DNA from: Magnetococcales bacterium
GTDB taxonomy: Bacteria; Pseudomonadota; Magnetococcia; Magnetococcales; JADFYX01
Direction of reading: 5' to 3'
DNA: 22,791 bases
NCBI GenBank assembly: GCA_015232795.1
Contig: JADFYX010000011.1
Span: forward strand, 1 to 22,791
Made by a program: the position numbers and the translations under genes. Below the pieces are notes generated by a model. That model was not told the origin of the DNA. It was given only the letters and a program-made list of their open reading frames with translations, and searched no databases. How positions within the stretch are numbered: the stretch's first letter is position 1; every line of letters begins with the position of its first letter. This document shows, in pieces, positions 7,367-15,461 of this stretch.

Positions 7367-10210
7367 ATGTTTGCAAAATGGTTTAGGCTATGGAGCATAG
7401 CTATTTTACTGCTTACTACTCTGGTTTTGGCAGGGTGTGAAACACCAATGCCACTGTTGGAAGAGCCAACAGCCCCTGCCCCTGGTGTTAATCAGCAACA
7501 CTCAAGCCAAGTTGTAAAGAGCAAAGCCCCAGTAAAAGTTATAAAACAAACTAAACATATTCCGCTCCCTATAAAGTTGGCCCCAACTACACAGCCGATA
7601 CTGACGATTGACCCCGGCTTTCATATATCCCAAATAAACAAAATTGCTGTGGATGCTACTGGAGATCTTCTGGCTACGGCCTCTTTTGACAAAACCCTAC
7701 GTTTGTGGGATGCAAAAAGTGGAGAGCTTAGAAGAACTATACGTATGCCAACTGACCTTTACGATGATGGTGAGCTTTACTCAGTGGCTCTCTCACCAGA
7801 TGGTCGCACTGCTGCTGTTGGCGGCAGAATAGGTGCGGCATGGGATAAAAGTTTTTCCATTTATCTCTTCGATACTGTCACTGGCTATATGACCCGGCGC
7901 ATATTAGGTTTGGGCAACATTGTGTCTGATTTAGCCTTCTCAGCAGATGGCAGCCATATGGCTGCAGTTATGCTTGGCGGCAAAGGTCTGCTGGTGTTTA
8001 GTATGCCAGATGGTAATTTGATTAAAAGTGATGGAGAATATGGAGAAAATGATAGTTATAGCGTTGATTTTGCCAAAGATGGTCGTCTATTGACAACTGG
8101 TTGGGATGGTTACATACGTATTTATGACAAACAATTCAACTTGGTTGTAAAAAAAGCTGCATGGGGGGGCAGCAAACCCCATATAGCCCGTTTCTCCCCC
8201 GATGGCCTGGAGATTGCCGTTGGTTTTAATGACTCTTCCCATGTAAATATTCTCTCAGGCATTGACCTAACCTACCGCCACAGCCCAGAAAGTAGCGGAG
8301 TTGAAAATGGTAATTTAAACAGTGTCTCTTGGTCAGCTAACGGTAACTTTCTTTTTGCTGGTGGTACTTGGGACAAAAATGGTACTTGGCCCATACGCAG
8401 CTGGTCATTACGTGGCAGGGGAAAATATCAGGACTCTTACATGGTAAAAGGGGAAATTACAGATATCCGCCCTAGACCATATGGTGGAATCTATTTTGCC
8501 AGTGCCCAACCGGCCCTTGGGGTATTAAATAGTTACGGCAAAACCACATTTTTAAATCAACCAGCCATTGCAGACTTAAGCAATAATATTTCGGGATTAA
8601 CTATCTCTGATAATGGTACACAAATACAGTTCGGCTTATTAAACCGGGGCAATCGTCCGGCAATGTTTTCCATGAGCCATAGAGAACTAATTTTAGACCC
8701 TCTAGAAGATTTCAACATGAGTCCGCCCAGAACCAGCAGCCGTAATATCCATGTAACAGATTGGCAAAATACCGACTACCCATCCATTAACAACCATAGA
8801 TTACCTCTAAAAGAGAATGAAACATCCCACTCTCTGGCTGTCACCCCAGATGGCAACCGTTTTTTGCTAGGAACCAAGTGGAACCTCTATCTGTTTGACT
8901 CTTATGGCAAAAAAATCTGGCAAAAAAATACTCCAGGGGCGGTTTTGGGAGTAAATGTATCCGGTAACGGTAGAATTGGAATTGCAGCTTTTGCTAATGG
9001 AACCATTCGTTGGTTTTTTATGAATGATGGTAGAGATGTCGCAACTTTATTTCCTCACAAAGATGGTAAACGCTGGGTGCTGTGGACCCCGGAAGGTTTT
9101 TTCACCCAGGCAAAAGATGGTGCAAAACTAATAGGTTATCATATCAACCAAGGGGCAGACAAAGCTGCTAAGTTTCTTCCCTTCTCAAGCTTATATCACC
9201 CATTCTACCGTCCTGATCTTATTGCTGCTAAGTATGTAGGCAACCATAAGGCAGTGGAGAAGGCTCTTGCCAAGGTGGATATCAATCAAATCTTGCAGGC
9301 GGGCCTACCTCCTAAAATTGGGTTTACCTCCCACAAAACAGGTAACAATCTTTTAGAGAAGTATGTTGATCTCAAAATACAATTGTTCAACCAAGGGGGA
9401 GGTTTTGGGCGACTGCTATATAAATTAAACGGTGTTACCGTTAGTGCCGATAAAATTGCAGAGGGACTTCAAGGGCAAAATACCCTAAACCTGACCAAAA
9501 CCATAACCCTGCAACCAGGTAAAAACAGTATTGCTGTTACCGCATTTAATAAAGAGAATAAAATTGCGTCTTCCCCTGTTAATTTGGAGCTTTTGGTTGA
9601 AGAGGGTAAAACCATACAACCATCTCTTTATCTGTTGGCAGTCGGCATAAGTAAATACAAGGACGCTGCGTTGCAACTAAGCTACTCTGTACAAAATGCC
9701 AAATTAATTGCCAGAGAAATTAACACAGGGGGTCAATTACAATACGAAAATGTTGTTGTCGAAACTCTATTTGATGAAGAGGCGACCACTACTGGGATTA
9801 AACAAGCTTTTGCACAGCTATCTCAACAGATGAAGAACAATGATGTTTTTTTCCTCTACTTAGCAGGACATTCTTTAATACTTGATGGAAACTATCATTT
9901 TATTCCCCAAGAGTTGATCTTTAAAAATGAGGATACCGTGCGTAATGATGGGTTGGATAACTATGAGTTGCAATCACTACTAGCCTCTATTCCTGCCTTT
10001 CAGGGCCTCATTATTGTTGATACCTGTAATTCATCCGGGCAATCAGCTTTGGGGTTATCCGAGAAAACCGCTGTGGACAGACTGACACGCTCCACTGGAA
10101 GGAAGATTTTAACATCATCCACAAAAAACCAAGCTGCAATTGAAGGTGATAGATATCGCAATATATTTACCCAGAGTATGTTGGAGGCACTCAGAAGCCC
10201 ATGTTTATAA
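7367..10210 (+). CDS. WD40-repeat lipoprotein with C-terminal caspase-family (C14) domain
   Basis: 947 residues from the ATG at 7367, chosen because GGAGG (7357-7361) lies five bases upstream; an in-frame TTG at 7355 falls before it. The lipobox LVLAGC gives a lipid-modified Cys24. Residues of about 85-560 contain WD40-type blades (for example LATASFDKTLRLWDAKSG and SVALSPDGRTAAVGG), probably a seven-bladed propeller or more. Next comes the conserved linker of this family, KRWVLWTPEGFF...LIGYHINQG...FYRPDLIA (about 567-620), then a beta-sandwich (about 645-745). The caspase domain starts at YLLAVGISKY (about 755) with His835 in YLAGHS and Cys887 in VDTCNSS, so the dyad is intact. The protein ends at MLEALRSPCL, where relatives usually continue with an EF-hand-like loop and more small-subunit sequence; the C-terminus looks truncated by tens of residues. 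It is expected at the periplasmic face of the envelope and is divergent from the caspase-SUMF gene. Confidence 0.92.
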   Translation: MFAKWFRLWSIAILLLTTLVLAGCETPMPLLEEPTAPAPGVNQQHSSQVVKSKAPVKVIKQTKHIPLPIKLAPTTQPILTIDPGFHISQINKIAVDATGDLLATASFDKTLRLWDAKSGELRRTIRMPTDLYDDGELYSVALSPDGRTAAVGGRIGAAWDKSFSIYLFDTVTGYMTRRILGLGNIVSDLAFSADGSHMAAVMLGGKGLLVFSMPDGNLIKSDGEYGENDSYSVDFAKDGRLLTTGWDGYIRIYDKQFNLVVKKAAWGGSKPHIARFSPDGLEIAVGFNDSSHVNILSGIDLTYRHSPESSGVENGNLNSVSWSANGNFLFAGGTWDKNGTWPIRSWSLRGRGKYQDSYMVKGEITDIRPRPYGGIYFASAQPALGVLNSYGKTTFLNQPAIADLSNNISGLTISDNGTQIQFGLLNRGNRPAMFSMSHRELILDPLEDFNMSPPRTSSRNIHVTDWQNTDYPSINNHRLPLKENETSHSLAVTPDGNRFLLGTKWNLYLFDSYGKKIWQKNTPGAVLGVNVSGNGRIGIAAFANGTIRWFFMNDGRDVATLFPHKDGKRWVLWTPEGFFTQAKDGAKLIGYHINQGADKAAKFLPFSSLYHPFYRPDLIAAKYVGNHKAVEKALAKVDINQILQAGLPPKIGFTSHKTGNNLLEKYVDLKIQLFNQGGGFGRLLYKLNGVTVSADKIAEGLQGQNTLNLTKTITLQPGKNSIAVTAFNKENKIASSPVNLELLVEEGKTIQPSLYLLAVGISKYKDAALQLSYSVQNAKLIAREINTGGQLQYENVVVETLFDEEATTTGIKQAFAQLSQQMKNNDVFFLYLAGHSLILDGNYHFIPQELIFKNEDTVRNDGLDNYELQSLLASIPAFQGLIIVDTCNSSGQSALGLSEKTAVDRLTRSTGRKILTSSTKNQAAIEGDRYRNIFTQSMLEALRSPCL

Positions 10211-10550
10211 TAATGACAATCTTAACCTATTGTTAAAAATCAATATACGGTCTAGACAATTTACCTTACATCAGGCTAGAGTGTGTCTGGGGAAAATCTA
10301 TGAATTGTAGTTGTACTTTTTAAAGAGATAGCTGATTCAAACCAATAATAGACACTATTAGGGGTGCAGGGGAATTATTTCCCTGCCGGGTTTGGGCAGA
10401 GCCCAAGCTTTTGTTTTTGCTTTTAATTTCTAAAAGCGAGGGGGTTTGGGGGGCTGCAAGCCCTCCCAAGGTTTTCTCTTTTAGAGCTGTACAAATTTGG
10501 TTTGAATCCACTACATTTAGAATTCTGCTTGTCTTACAAATTGTTAAATT
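10211..10550. other. 340-base intergenic region between caspase lipoprotein and coiled-coil SUMF genes
   Basis: No supported gene. An alternative frame of the upstream gene remains open to a TAG at 10308-10310 but shows no caspase consensus. Most of the rest (10334-10508) is the structured repeat element listed separately. No ribosome binding site precedes the ATG at 10551, and no strong promoter was found for the next gene. Confidence 0.6.
10334..10508. repeat. Structured intergenic element bounded by a 12-bp inverted repeat
   Basis: GATTCAAACCAA (10334-10345) and TTGGTTTGAATC (10497-10508) are perfect inverted repeats. Inside are four hairpins in a row: GCAGGGGAA/TTTCCCTGC (10366-10374 with 10378-10386, one G-U), TTGGGC/GCCCAA (10392-10397 with 10401-10406), GCTTTT/AAAAGC (10419-10424 with 10432-10437), and a 10-pair stem with one bulge (10446-10455 with 10459-10469). 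The first two resemble the element at 13865-13934. This suggests a dispersed REP- or MITE-like element, or a folded RNA. Confidence 0.65.
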
Positions 10551-12356
10551 ATGGATGAGATAATTATGGGGATTGGTCGTATGTCGAGGGGCTATAAAAT
10601 TGGTTTTGTTACGCTTTTTTGCACTGCATTATTTGTTACACTATCAATTTTTGATGGTGTTCAAGCTGCCAATGGAAAAGTAACAAAATTATTGCCTGTC
10701 TGTCAGGATCTTCTCTCCCGCAACTCGTTAACCATGCCATCTGGCGACAGCAACAAACCCCCTAAAAATGCCCTTGACTGTTTCCGCCGGGTACAAGAGC
10801 TGGATTTTACCAACCAAGCTGCCGAGCAAGGTTTGGCAATAATAGAAAAACGCTATGAAAAAATGGCTGAAAATGCCATTGAAGCAGGTGATGAAACTAA
10901 AGCAAAAATATATATCAACAGATTGAAACAAGTTAATTATGAGGGTATAGTCGCTGAAATTTTAGAAAATAAATTACTCAACAAAAAAAGCAGGGATTCA
11001 CAACAGGAACTTCAAGCAAAACAAGCTTTAGAGACAGCCAAATTGCATAAGATTGCTTTGGCAAAGCAACAAAAAGAAGAAATTATTAGACAGCGAAAAC
11101 TGGATGCTGAAAAAATAGTCCAGCAAAAGCTGGCTGATATTGCAGCAAAACGACAATTTGCATTAAAACAAAAAGAGAAGCTAAAACTTGCTGCAATGCA
11201 GAAAAAGCAGCGAGTATCTGGTTTTCCAAAGCGTGATCCCTTTGAGCTAGAAAAAGAGTACCAGAATCGAGTTAAAGATTTTTTGCGTAGAGTAAACGAT
11301 AATATGGGCGTTGAGGGCTATGAAGTTGCCGACGTAATTCTGGATTCCAGACTTTATGATCCTGAAAAAGGGGTTTTTCCCATAAAGTTAGACGCAAAAC
11401 CTTGGGCTGTTGATCTATTAAAAGAGGTTAATAAACCATATTTTGTGCTTTCAAGAGACGAGGCCCGCAAACTATTTAAAAAAGGCACAAGGCATAAAGT
11501 TTATGCCAAACTCGATAGTGCCAACCTTCTCCACAGCCTGTTCCTTTTTAGTGATCAAAACAGTTTTGAGGTAAAAAGTGTAGCTGAAGGAGGTAAGCTG
11601 GATTGGCAAGAGCCGGTAACAGGCATGTTATTTGTCTGGGTTCCTAACGGCTGCTTTGATATGGGCAGCAATAATGGTAATAGTGATGAAAAACCAGTTC
11701 ACAAAGTCTGTATCACAAAAGGGTTCTGGATGGGTAAATATGAGGTGACAAATAAACAGTACCGCATGTATAAGCCCAACCATGACAGCCAGATTCTCAA
11801 CGGAGCATCGTTAAATGGAGATGATCTACCTGCGGTACAGATAAGCTGGCAAAATGCTGTAGATTTTGCGCAATGGCTTTCCAGTCAGGGCAATGGCAAA
11901 TTTAGACTACCGACTGAGGCCGAGTGGGAATATGCAGCTAGAGCAGGTACAACATCAGAACACTACTGGGGAGATGGCGAAAAAGATGCGTGTCTCTATG
12001 GCAATGTCTCAAACCCACAAAAATCATCTTCGTTCTTTTTACCAGATCCAATAACTTTTCCCTGTAACGATAACTTTAAAATCACAGCCCCTGTGGGATC
12101 TTTCCGCCCCAACCAGTTTGGCCTCCACGATATGATGGGTAACGTATGGGAGTGGGTGCACGATAAATATCGCAAACATTTCTACGAAGAGAGCCCAAGA
12201 AATGATCCGTTAGGACCATCTTTAAGTCAATACAGGGTAATTCGTGGCGGTGACTGGAAAACCAAACCCTCTGGAGTCCGTTCGGCCAACAGAGATAAAG
12301 ACACCCCCGGCTTCAACAACGGCTACCTAGGGGTACGCTTACTTAGAGAGCCTTAG
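10551..12356 (+). CDS. Secreted TPR-like/coiled-coil protein with C-terminal SUMF (FGE-sulfatase-like) domain
   Basis: 601 residues from the first ATG, which lacks a ribosome binding site. In-frame ATGs at 10566 (after GGATGAG) and 10581 (after GGGGA, 8-base spacing) are more likely; the latter gives a compact signal peptide, MSRGYKIGFVTLFCTALFV, with cleavage near VQA. In the 601 numbering: residues 47-146 are a helical module homologous to 376-465 of the caspase-SUMF protein; 150-220 are a Lys/Gln/Ala-rich coiled coil; 225-340 are a distinct domain opening with RDPFELEKEYQNRV, a motif I recall from other envelope proteins but cannot name; 355-601 are a SUMF domain (MLFVWVPNGCFDMGS, RLPTEAEWEYAARAG, GNVWEWVHD, IRGGDW, GVRLL). 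The catalytic Cys pair of formylglycine-generating enzyme is absent. No peptidase domain is present, so it may be a partner or competitor of the caspase-SUMF protein. Function unknown. Confidence 0.9.
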   Translation: MDEIIMGIGRMSRGYKIGFVTLFCTALFVTLSIFDGVQAANGKVTKLLPVCQDLLSRNSLTMPSGDSNKPPKNALDCFRRVQELDFTNQAAEQGLAIIEKRYEKMAENAIEAGDETKAKIYINRLKQVNYEGIVAEILENKLLNKKSRDSQQELQAKQALETAKLHKIALAKQQKEEIIRQRKLDAEKIVQQKLADIAAKRQFALKQKEKLKLAAMQKKQRVSGFPKRDPFELEKEYQNRVKDFLRRVNDNMGVEGYEVADVILDSRLYDPEKGVFPIKLDAKPWAVDLLKEVNKPYFVLSRDEARKLFKKGTRHKVYAKLDSANLLHSLFLFSDQNSFEVKSVAEGGKLDWQEPVTGMLFVWVPNGCFDMGSNNGNSDEKPVHKVCITKGFWMGKYEVTNKQYRMYKPNHDSQILNGASLNGDDLPAVQISWQNAVDFAQWLSSQGNGKFRLPTEAEWEYAARAGTTSEHYWGDGEKDACLYGNVSNPQKSSSFFLPDPITFPCNDNFKITAPVGSFRPNQFGLHDMMGNVWEWVHDKYRKHFYEESPRNDPLGPSLSQYRVIRGGDWKTKPSGVRSANRDKDTPGFNNGYLGVRLLREP

Positions 12357-12370
12357 AGTATCTCTTGTTG

Positions 12371-12410
12371 ATATTGGTATCGCCATAAATATATTTGCTG
12401 ATACCAATAT
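12371..12410. terminator. Terminator-like hairpin between convergent genes
   Basis: ATATTGGTATC (12371-12381) and GATACCAATAT (12400-12410) are perfectly complementary over 11 bases around an 18-base loop that itself contains AAATATATTT. On the plus strand it is followed by TTAAAATCTTTTT. It lies between the coiled-coil SUMF gene and trmB, so it could act in both directions. Confidence 0.6.
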
Positions 12411-12472
12411 TTAAAATCTTTTTGACCTTACTTGAAAACTATATAAACCTAAAGGTAGCATGCATGTGCATC

Positions 12473-13180
12473 CTATTGCTTTTGAAATAACAGATGACGA
12501 GCGGGACGGCCTGCTTTTTGGCCTTTTTTTTGGAAGTTGGTTGTTAGCCAGTTTTCTGGTTGAGGGGCAAAACCTCCATTTGTGACCGTGTTTATAAAGT
12601 CTTCATGGGCCTCTAGGTGTTCCAACATCCATTGGGAATATTCTGCCCAATCAGTTGCTAATGATATCAGCCCACCACTTACCATGCGTTGAGAAATAAG
12701 ATCTAAAAATTCACTTTGAATCAAACGCCGTTTGTGATGCCTTTTTTTGGGCCAGGGATCAGGAAAGTTTATCACCACTCGATCAAGAGAGTTTAGGGGT
12801 ATTTTTTCTAACAAGACAATGTTTGCACTATCAACGGCTAATTTTACATTTACACTTTGTTGTCGCTCAAGTCGTCTTAACAGGGAGGAAACACCCATTA
12901 AAAATACATCAACGCCGATAAAACAGTCCTGGGGATGAAGAGCGGCTAAATGGGATAGATAATCCCCATTGCCAAAGCCAATCTCCAGCCATAGTTTGGC
13001 GGATTCTGGTTTTTGTGGCTTAAATTGAGCTAATAATTTATCTCGGTGGTCACTTGCAGCCAACGTTAAGCTAGGTAGAGTCTCTTTTAGATGTTCGGCA
13101 TCTTTTTCTTTTAAAAAACCTTTTTTACGACCGTGGGTTTTAAAATGTCGCCGTTCATCGGCAGTTAAGGTGATAGGCAA
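12473..13180 (-). CDS. trmB: tRNA (guanine-N7)-methyltransferase
   Basis: 235 residues. Transfers a methyl group from S-adenosylmethionine to N7 of G46 in the variable loop of tRNAs (established for the family). Visible hallmarks are the SAM-binding motif EIGFGNGDYL (66-75), the family signature PDPWPKKRHHKRR (140-152) and a C-terminal TNFQKKG...HLLF block. Length is normal. The start is a TTG: GGAGAG lies five bases upstream and there is no nearby in-frame ATG. It is the last gene of the minus-strand series and about 54 bases after the LolA-like gene, so it may be co-transcribed with it although the functions are unrelated. Confidence 0.96.
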   Translation of the reverse strand: MPITLTADERRHFKTHGRKKGFLKEKDAEHLKETLPSLTLAASDHRDKLLAQFKPQKPESAKLWLEIGFGNGDYLSHLAALHPQDCFIGVDVFLMGVSSLLRRLERQQSVNVKLAVDSANIVLLEKIPLNSLDRVVINFPDPWPKKRHHKRRLIQSEFLDLISQRMVSGGLISLATDWAEYSQWMLEHLEAHEDFINTVTNGGFAPQPENWLTTNFQKKGQKAGRPARHLLFQKQ

Positions 13181-13234
13181 ATGATCTCTCCAGGGCTCCG
13201 TTGTGGGCCAAATGACAACATACCCTTGTAATAG

Positions 13235-13852
13235 TTACTTTTTTGATTGTATTTTTTTTGCTATTGGTTTTTTCTTATAATCTTTTGGAACTACGAATAG
13301 TTTAATTTTTTGCGCCTTTTCTTCTAAATTTTGCAACTCTATGGTCATGCCGTCTAAAAATTTCTCTCTTAGTGCAACCTTAAGATTTTTATCTATCCAA
13401 AGCTGCACAAGGGGTGTTAGTTGTTTTGATGTTCTGCGTGATATAAGCCAATGCTCAACCTCACGCTTATTAAACATAACATTGCCCAACAACTGGCAGA
13501 CAATACCTTTATCTATTTTACATGGGCTATTAGGCTCCATTGGTAACGGTGGTCTTTCAACCACCATACCTAGCCGTTCTTCATATAGTTTTTGGGCAGG
13601 CAGCAGGGTCCAGACAACCTTTTTTTTGGGGCGGAAAATAAACACAACTGGCTGAGAATTTTTTGTGCCCTCAGTCCTGATTCCATAACGGCTTACAAAC
13701 ATACGACCACGGGAAACTTTGTTCGACTTACCCGGAATAGTTCTTATAACATCGGCTGAAAACTCAACTATGGGCATTCGCTCCTCAGCAAAAAGTGCGC
13801 TAGGAGAAAAGATAGCAACGATTAATAAAAAAAAAATCAGAAATTGTCCCAT
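13235..13852 (-). CDS. Periplasmic LolA/DUF4412-like protein
   Basis: 205 residues with a signal peptide (about 1-22, cleavage after LFA). The mature part has the pattern of LolA-fold envelope proteins of the DUF4412 type: an opening strand VEFSADVIRT, then GRMFVSRYGIRTEG, a block VFIFRPKKKVVWTLLPAQKLYEE, and a central CxxxxxxxC pair (Cys111 and Cys119). Such folds bind lipids or lipoprotein acyl chains, but the role of this subgroup is not established. The C-terminus is Lys-rich. The family assignment rests on pattern recognition and is moderate. It follows the two low-complexity secreted proteins on the same strand, separated from them by a hairpin element. Confidence 0.75.
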   Translation of the reverse strand: MGQFLIFFLLIVAIFSPSALFAEERMPIVEFSADVIRTIPGKSNKVSRGRMFVSRYGIRTEGTKNSQPVVFIFRPKKKVVWTLLPAQKLYEERLGMVVERPPLPMEPNSPCKIDKGIVCQLLGNVMFNKREVEHWLISRRTSKQLTPLVQLWIDKNLKVALREKFLDGMTIELQNLEEKAQKIKLFVVPKDYKKKPIAKKIQSKK

Positions 13853-13864
13853 GGAACTATTGAG

Positions 13865-13934
13865 ACTCCCAAACTATAACGAGGGTCAGGGGAAAACCAT
13901 CTCCCCCTGAGGGAGTTTGGGGCAACTCCCCCAA
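13865..13934. repeat. REP-like double-hairpin element, second copy
   Basis: TCAGGGG (13886-13892) pairs perfectly with CCCCTGA (13904-13910). GGGAGTT (13911-13917) pairs with AACTCCC (13924-13930), or alternatively TTGGGG (13917-13922) pairs with CCCCAA (13929-13934). An outer CCCAAACT (13868-13875) can pair with AGTTTGGG (13914-13921). The order CAGGGG-loop-CCCTG, then GTTTGGG...CCCAAG, matches the element near 10366-10407. It sits between two genes of the minus-strand operon. Confidence 0.6.
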
Positions 13935-13946
13935 GAAGTAAAAAGG

Positions 13947-14633
13947 CTAATACCGAGGTATTAAATTATTGTTTCTGTAAAGACCACGATCCCTACCCCA
14001 AGGGTTAGACCGCTGCCAACTGTCATAACCCAACTCTGCATCGTTAGACAGAGGCCCATAAGGAGATCTATAACTGTCACCATATCTTAGTGGTGGCTCA
14101 CCATAGGGTTGCAACCTGGGACTATATCCACGTTCAATATATCTATTTTGCGGAATATATTGACCACCTCTTCTTCCAGAGTCATAGCTTTCCCTATTTA
14201 TTCCATTACTATCAGGCCACTCCTGACTCTTTGGTAGATATCTATCACTTTCAACTCTTTTTTGTCCATTATAGCCTTCATAATAGGGGTTACTATCTGT
14301 CTCTTGAAAGCTCTTGGGAACCCTGCCCCATGGGCGTATTGATTTTTCTTGTCCCGGTTGAGGGTAAAGATCATCAATAGAAGGCGGTGGATCTAGACGA
14401 CTCTCATCGCCATAATTAAACTGCTCTTCCTTATTTAAAGCTTTGGGGCCACTCCTCTCCCCACTCCAAGGATTTATATTTTTTCTTGTGCTTGCAAAAC
14501 CATCTGGTCTTTGGGCTGCTTCATAGTGATCATATGACCATTTAGAGTCATCATCGGCTATTGCGATAGACGAGATTATAAAGCAAAACAAAAAGCTCGT
14601 AAAAATCACTCTTAATCCATATATATTCATCAT
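13947..14633 (-). CDS. Secreted low-complexity protein, function unknown
   Basis: 228 residues. A signal peptide spans about 1-26 (TSFLFCFIISSIAIA). The mature protein is rich in Tyr, Arg, Pro, Gly, Asn and Asp, with no hydrophobic core, so it is probably disordered. Three short NPW/RPWG motifs recur (residues 54-56, 100-103, 210-213), as do several YG/RY dipeptides. I recognise no domain. AGGTG lies seven bases before the ATG at 14633. It is encoded 57 bases after the next low-complexity protein and follows the RND genes, suggesting an envelope or surface role. Confidence 0.75.
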   Translation of the reverse strand: MMNIYGLRVIFTSFLFCFIISSIAIADDDSKWSYDHYEAAQRPDGFASTRKNINPWSGERSGPKALNKEEQFNYGDESRLDPPPSIDDLYPQPGQEKSIRPWGRVPKSFQETDSNPYYEGYNGQKRVESDRYLPKSQEWPDSNGINRESYDSGRRGGQYIPQNRYIERGYSPRLQPYGEPPLRYGDSYRSPYGPLSNDAELGYDSWQRSNPWGRDRGLYRNNNLIPRY

Positions 14634-14690
14634 AATTAGTCACCTAAGGAAACAAAAAAAGCCACAGTAAGGTTTACCTGTTAACAGCAC

Positions 14691-15461
14691 CTACCGCCAT
14701 TGATTACCGTAAGTTCCTTTTGGTGGAGGCTCCAGAGTATTGTATAAATTTTTTTTAGAAGGTTTTTGCTGGGGCAGCTCATCTTCATCATCATCATCAC
14801 TATAATCAAACGGATCATATTTTTTTGTCTTGGGTCTGACTATCGGCTCTCCACCCCAAACTGAAGATCCCACTCCTGGCTTTTTATTATCATCTTGCCA
14901 ATAGTCAGCCTCATAGCCACCAGAACCATTAGAGAGATGTTTTTTATACTCTACAGGGTCTTCATAAATACTCTGACTCTTTGGGGTATAGTCTGGTTCC
15001 GAATAATCAAAACGTGGATCATTTTCTTTGGCCATGGGGGGGGTGTTTATTCCAACACTCCCCCAACCAACATTGGATGGGGGAGTAGAAGACCACCCTT
15101 CTCCACTTTCATTTACACTATCATCATCATCACGGAATTCTGGGGGAGGAGCCCAAAAACGGTTGTTTGGTGGAGATGGAGCTTGAGTTCCAGCTACTCC
15201 CGGAGGAAATCCGGAAGTAGCTGGTAAATTATAACTCTGCACCGCAGAGGGAAACGCGGAGTTATCTGCTCCCCTATAATCAGAACCGGGTTGCAGAGTT
15301 GCTGGATTACGATTAGAGAGGGGTATAAATACCGACTCTCCAGACAGACCGGGCATTGTAACTGACCCGGTTTTATCCTGTAGATCTTGGGACCAACCAT
15401 TGGTAATTGAGAAGGTCAAAACAAAAACCAATGGTCCAAAAATTGTTTTGAACTGCGACAT
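14691..15461 (-). CDS. Secreted acidic, Pro/Ser/Asp-rich protein, function unknown
   Basis: 256 residues from the ATG at 15461; a TTG directly before it is an alternative start. A signal peptide covers about 1-25. The rest is Pro/Ser/Gly/Asp-rich with acidic patches (FRDDDDSVNE, DYSDDDDEDELPQ) and looks disordered. No domain recognised. The RND stop codon is only a few bases upstream, so it is almost certainly co-transcribed and perhaps translationally coupled with the pump. Together with the following gene it forms a pair of disordered exported proteins. Their presence right after an RND permease is unusual and suggests a link to the pump or to surface assembly, which is inference. Confidence 0.78.
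   Translation of the reverse strand: MSQFKTIFGPLVFVLTFSITNGWSQDLQDKTGSVTMPGLSGESVFIPLSNRNPATLQPGSDYRGADNSAFPSAVQSYNLPATSGFPPGVAGTQAPSPPNNRFWAPPPEFRDDDDSVNESGEGWSSTPPSNVGWGSVGINTPPMAKENDPRFDYSEPDYTPKSQSIYEDPVEYKKHLSNGSGGYEADYWQDDNKKPGVGSSVWGGEPIVRPKTKKYDPFDYSDDDDEDELPQQKPSKKNLYNTLEPPPKGTYGNQWR

Noticed and set aside
10334..10508. Retron-like ncRNA, given the 12-bp closing inverted repeat and hairpins
   Set aside because: No reverse transcriptase gene is nearby, and the next gene is a SUMF protein. The resemblance is superficial.
10320..10511. A 63-codon minus-strand open frame in the intergenic element
   Set aside because: It runs through the hairpins and the terminal inverted repeats, so its open reading is a by-product of the palindromes; no family resemblance.
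4876..12356. Diversity-generating retroelement with SUMF domains as variable proteins
   Set aside because: SUMF/C-type-lectin folds are common DGR targets, but no reverse transcriptase or template repeat was seen in the window, and the SUMF C-termini do not show matching near-repeats.
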